Shown piece after piece: positions 4,941 through 6,160 of a stretch of 6,160 nt of DNA (its first letter is position 1; each line of letters begins with the position of its first letter). Source of the DNA: DAOTVD01 sp034437075 (GTDB lineage Bacteria > Chloroflexota > Anaerolineae > Aggregatilineales > J027). Below the pieces are notes generated by a model. The model was not told the DNA's origin. It saw only the letters and a program-made list of their open reading frames with translations, and made no database searches. The translations under genes were made by a program, and so were the position numbers. The DNA lies in the NCBI GenBank assembly GCA_034437075.1, contig DAOTVD010000334.1, positions 1 through 6,160 of the forward strand. Direction: 5' to 3'.

Positions 4941-5678
4941 ATGAGTACAGAACGCTTACAAAAAATCATCGCGCATGCGGGCATTGCCTCGCGGCGCAAA
5001 GCAGAAGAATTGATCGAACAACGCCTGGTGACCGTTAATGGGCAAGTGGCGACTCTGGGCGATAAAGCCGACCCGGCCCGGGATGATATTCGCGTGGCGG
5101 GCAAGCGCGTGAAGGCTGCCGAGCGCCTGCGCTACGTTATCCTGAACAAAAATCGGGGCGTCGTTTCTACCGTGGATGACCCCGAAGGCCGACCCACCGT
5201 AACCGAGATTGTCGCGCGGCGCTATCCCGAGCGGCTTTACCCAGTCGGGCGCCTAGACATCGATAGTGATGGGCTGATTTTGCTGACGAACGATGGCGAC
5301 CTGGCCAATAAGCTGATGCATCCGAGCTACGGCGGCGAGAAAACCTACAAAGTGCTGGTCGAGGGCAGCCCCTCTGAGAGCAAGCTCGAACGCTGGCGGC
5401 GGGGCCTGCGCCTGGAAGACGGCGACCGGACCGCGCCCTGCATCGTCAAAGTGCTGGATCGTGAAAAACGTGGTACCTGGCTACGGGTCGTGATGCATGA
5501 AGGCAAAAATCGCCAAATCCGGCGCATTGCCGAGCAACTCGGCCATCCGGTAAAACGCTTGACGCGCACCCATATCGAATCCGTGGCGCTGGGGCCATTA
5601 CGCCCCGGCGAATTTCGCGAATTAACCGATGATGAAGTTGCGGTGCTCAAACGCATCGACAAGAAAAAGCAAAGTTAG
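4941..5678 (+). CDS. rluB: RsuA/RluB-family rRNA pseudouridine synthase
   Basis: Isomerises a specific uridine in rRNA to pseudouridine; by similarity to RluB this is probably in 23S rRNA near the peptidyl-transferase centre. The 245-residue protein has an N-terminal S4 RNA-binding domain (RLQKIIAHAGIASRRKAEELI, then VTVNGQV) and a catalytic domain with GRLDIDSDGLILLTNDGDLA, where Asp106 is the catalytic aspartate. It also has the EGKNRQIRR block (187-195) that marks the RsuA/RluB/RluE/RluF group. The S4 domain and length favour RluB over RluE; RsuA cannot be fully excluded. The ATG at 4941 is chosen because the S4 domain begins right after it. The in-frame GTG at 4857 would add 28 residues unlike the family and start upstream of the promoter. 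An ATG at 4932 overlaps the -10 box. No ribosome binding site is present. An LLM-class oxidoreductase follows after 35 bases. Confidence 0.93.
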   Translation: MSTERLQKIIAHAGIASRRKAEELIEQRLVTVNGQVATLGDKADPARDDIRVAGKRVKAAERLRYVILNKNRGVVSTVDDPEGRPTVTEIVARRYPERLYPVGRLDIDSDGLILLTNDGDLANKLMHPSYGGEKTYKVLVEGSPSESKLERWRRGLRLEDGDRTAPCIVKVLDREKRGTWLRVVMHEGKNRQIRRIAEQLGHPVKRLTRTHIESVALGPLRPGEFRELTDDEVAVLKRIDKKKQS

Positions 5679-5713
5679 CCAAGCTCAGTAAAGCACAGAA
5701 AGCGAGACCTCTA

Positions 5714-6160
5714 ATGCGTTTGGGAATAATGGCGGGATACTCTGGCAAGCGCCTGGAACTGCCCATGGAAATGATTAAAGAAGCAGACCGGATGGGCGTA
5801 TACGCCGTATGGACAGCCGAAGCCTATGGCTCGGATGCCGTAACGCCGCTGGCGTGGATCGGCGCTCAGACCGAGCGCATCAAGCTGGGTACCGCCATTA
5901 TGCAAATGCCCGCCCGCACCCCCGCCAACACGGCTATGACCGCCATGACGCTCGATCAGTTATCGGAGGGGCGCATGTTGCTGGGGCTGGGGCTTTCTGG
6001 CCCGCAAGTGGTCGAAGGCTGGCATGGCCAGCCCTTCGGCAAGCGCCCCTTGGCCAAAACGCGCGAATATGTCGATATATTGCGGGCCATCTTCGCGCGC
6101 GAAGACGTGCTAACCCACGATGGCGACTACTACCAGATTCCCTATCAGGGCGAAGACTCC
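5714..6160 (+). CDS. LLM-class F420-dependent oxidoreductase (N-terminal part, cut by window edge)
   Basis: Luciferase-like TIM-barrel flavin/F420 enzyme. The frame is open from ATG at 5714 to the right edge (149 codons), so roughly the first two fifths of a protein of about 340-350 residues is seen. Recognisable family segments are MRLGIMAGYSGKRLELPMEM at the first strand, AVWTAEAYGSDAVTPLAWIG, IKLGTAIMQMPARTPANTAM, TLDQLSEGRMLLGLGLSGPQ and KTREYVDILRAIF. The GLGLSGPQVVEGWHG segment resembles the F420-using branch rather than FMN-dependent luciferases, but the cofactor is inferred. The substrate cannot be told. The ribosome binding site is weak (GCGAGA, 7 bases upstream). It is 35 bases after the pseudouridine synthase with no terminator or promoter seen, so co-transcription is likely. 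Confidence 0.92.
   Translation, partial: MRLGIMAGYSGKRLELPMEMIKEADRMGVYAVWTAEAYGSDAVTPLAWIGAQTERIKLGTAIMQMPARTPANTAMTAMTLDQLSEGRMLLGLGLSGPQVVEGWHGQPFGKRPLAKTREYVDILRAIFAREDVLTHDGDYYQIPYQGEDS

Noticed and set aside
5711..5905. Minus-strand frame of 64 codons inside the oxidoreductase gene
   Set aside because: The plus-strand frame here matches LLM-class oxidoreductases throughout; the minus frame is its shadow.

Overview
The window reads as ordinary chromosomal DNA from a moderately GC-rich, uncultured-type bacterium, most likely of the phylum Chloroflexota (Anaerolineae or a relative). This placement is inferred from style, not from a database search. The clues are a membrane Ser/Thr kinase with a long Pro-Thr linker (TFTPQP-type repeats) leading to SH3-like domains outside the cell, a receiver-GAF protein beside it, and an F420-type luciferase-like oxidoreductase. 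No insertion sequence, tRNA, rRNA, CRISPR array or phage gene is visible.

Layout. Five complete genes lie on the minus strand (positions 15-4802) and two on the plus strand (4941 to the right edge). Read in minus-strand transcription order they are: an OsmC-family protein (4392-4802), a transmembrane Ser/Thr protein kinase (2210-4261), a degenerate receiver plus GAF protein (1271-2125), ribosomal protein L10 (rplJ, 485-1051) and ribosomal protein L7/L12 (rplL, 15-422). The plus strand carries an RsuA/RluB-family pseudouridine synthase (4941-5678). It is followed 35 bases later by the first 149 codons of an F420-dependent LLM-class oxidoreductase (5714 onward), which is cut by the window edge.

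Regulation. The best regulatory region is the 220 bases between the receiver-GAF gene and rplJ. It holds a strong sigma-A-type promoter (TTGACG, 17 bases, TATCAT with an upstream TG), a recognisable L10 leader RNA, and an intrinsic terminator whose 5' arm overlaps the closing helix of the leader. This is the expected architecture of L10-L12 autogenous attenuation. rplJ then starts at TTG behind a near-perfect ribosome binding site. The kinase gene and the pseudouridine synthase gene each have a TATAAT preceded by TG. In the synthase case the predicted transcription start falls on, or one base before, the ATG, suggesting a leaderless mRNA.

How the genes work together. rplJ and rplL make the ribosomal stalk, and the pseudouridine synthase modifies rRNA, so the window has a translation theme. 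The kinase and receiver-GAF protein look like a signalling pair: same strand, 84 bases apart, one with an extracytoplasmic sensor and one with a phosphorylation-like fold lacking key residues. They sit directly upstream of the stalk operon where rplK-rplA would often be found. I see no clearly new defence or mobile system. The most interesting points are the attenuator, the leaderless synthase mRNA, the tandem cysteine-containing sensor repeats of the kinase, and the degenerate receiver.
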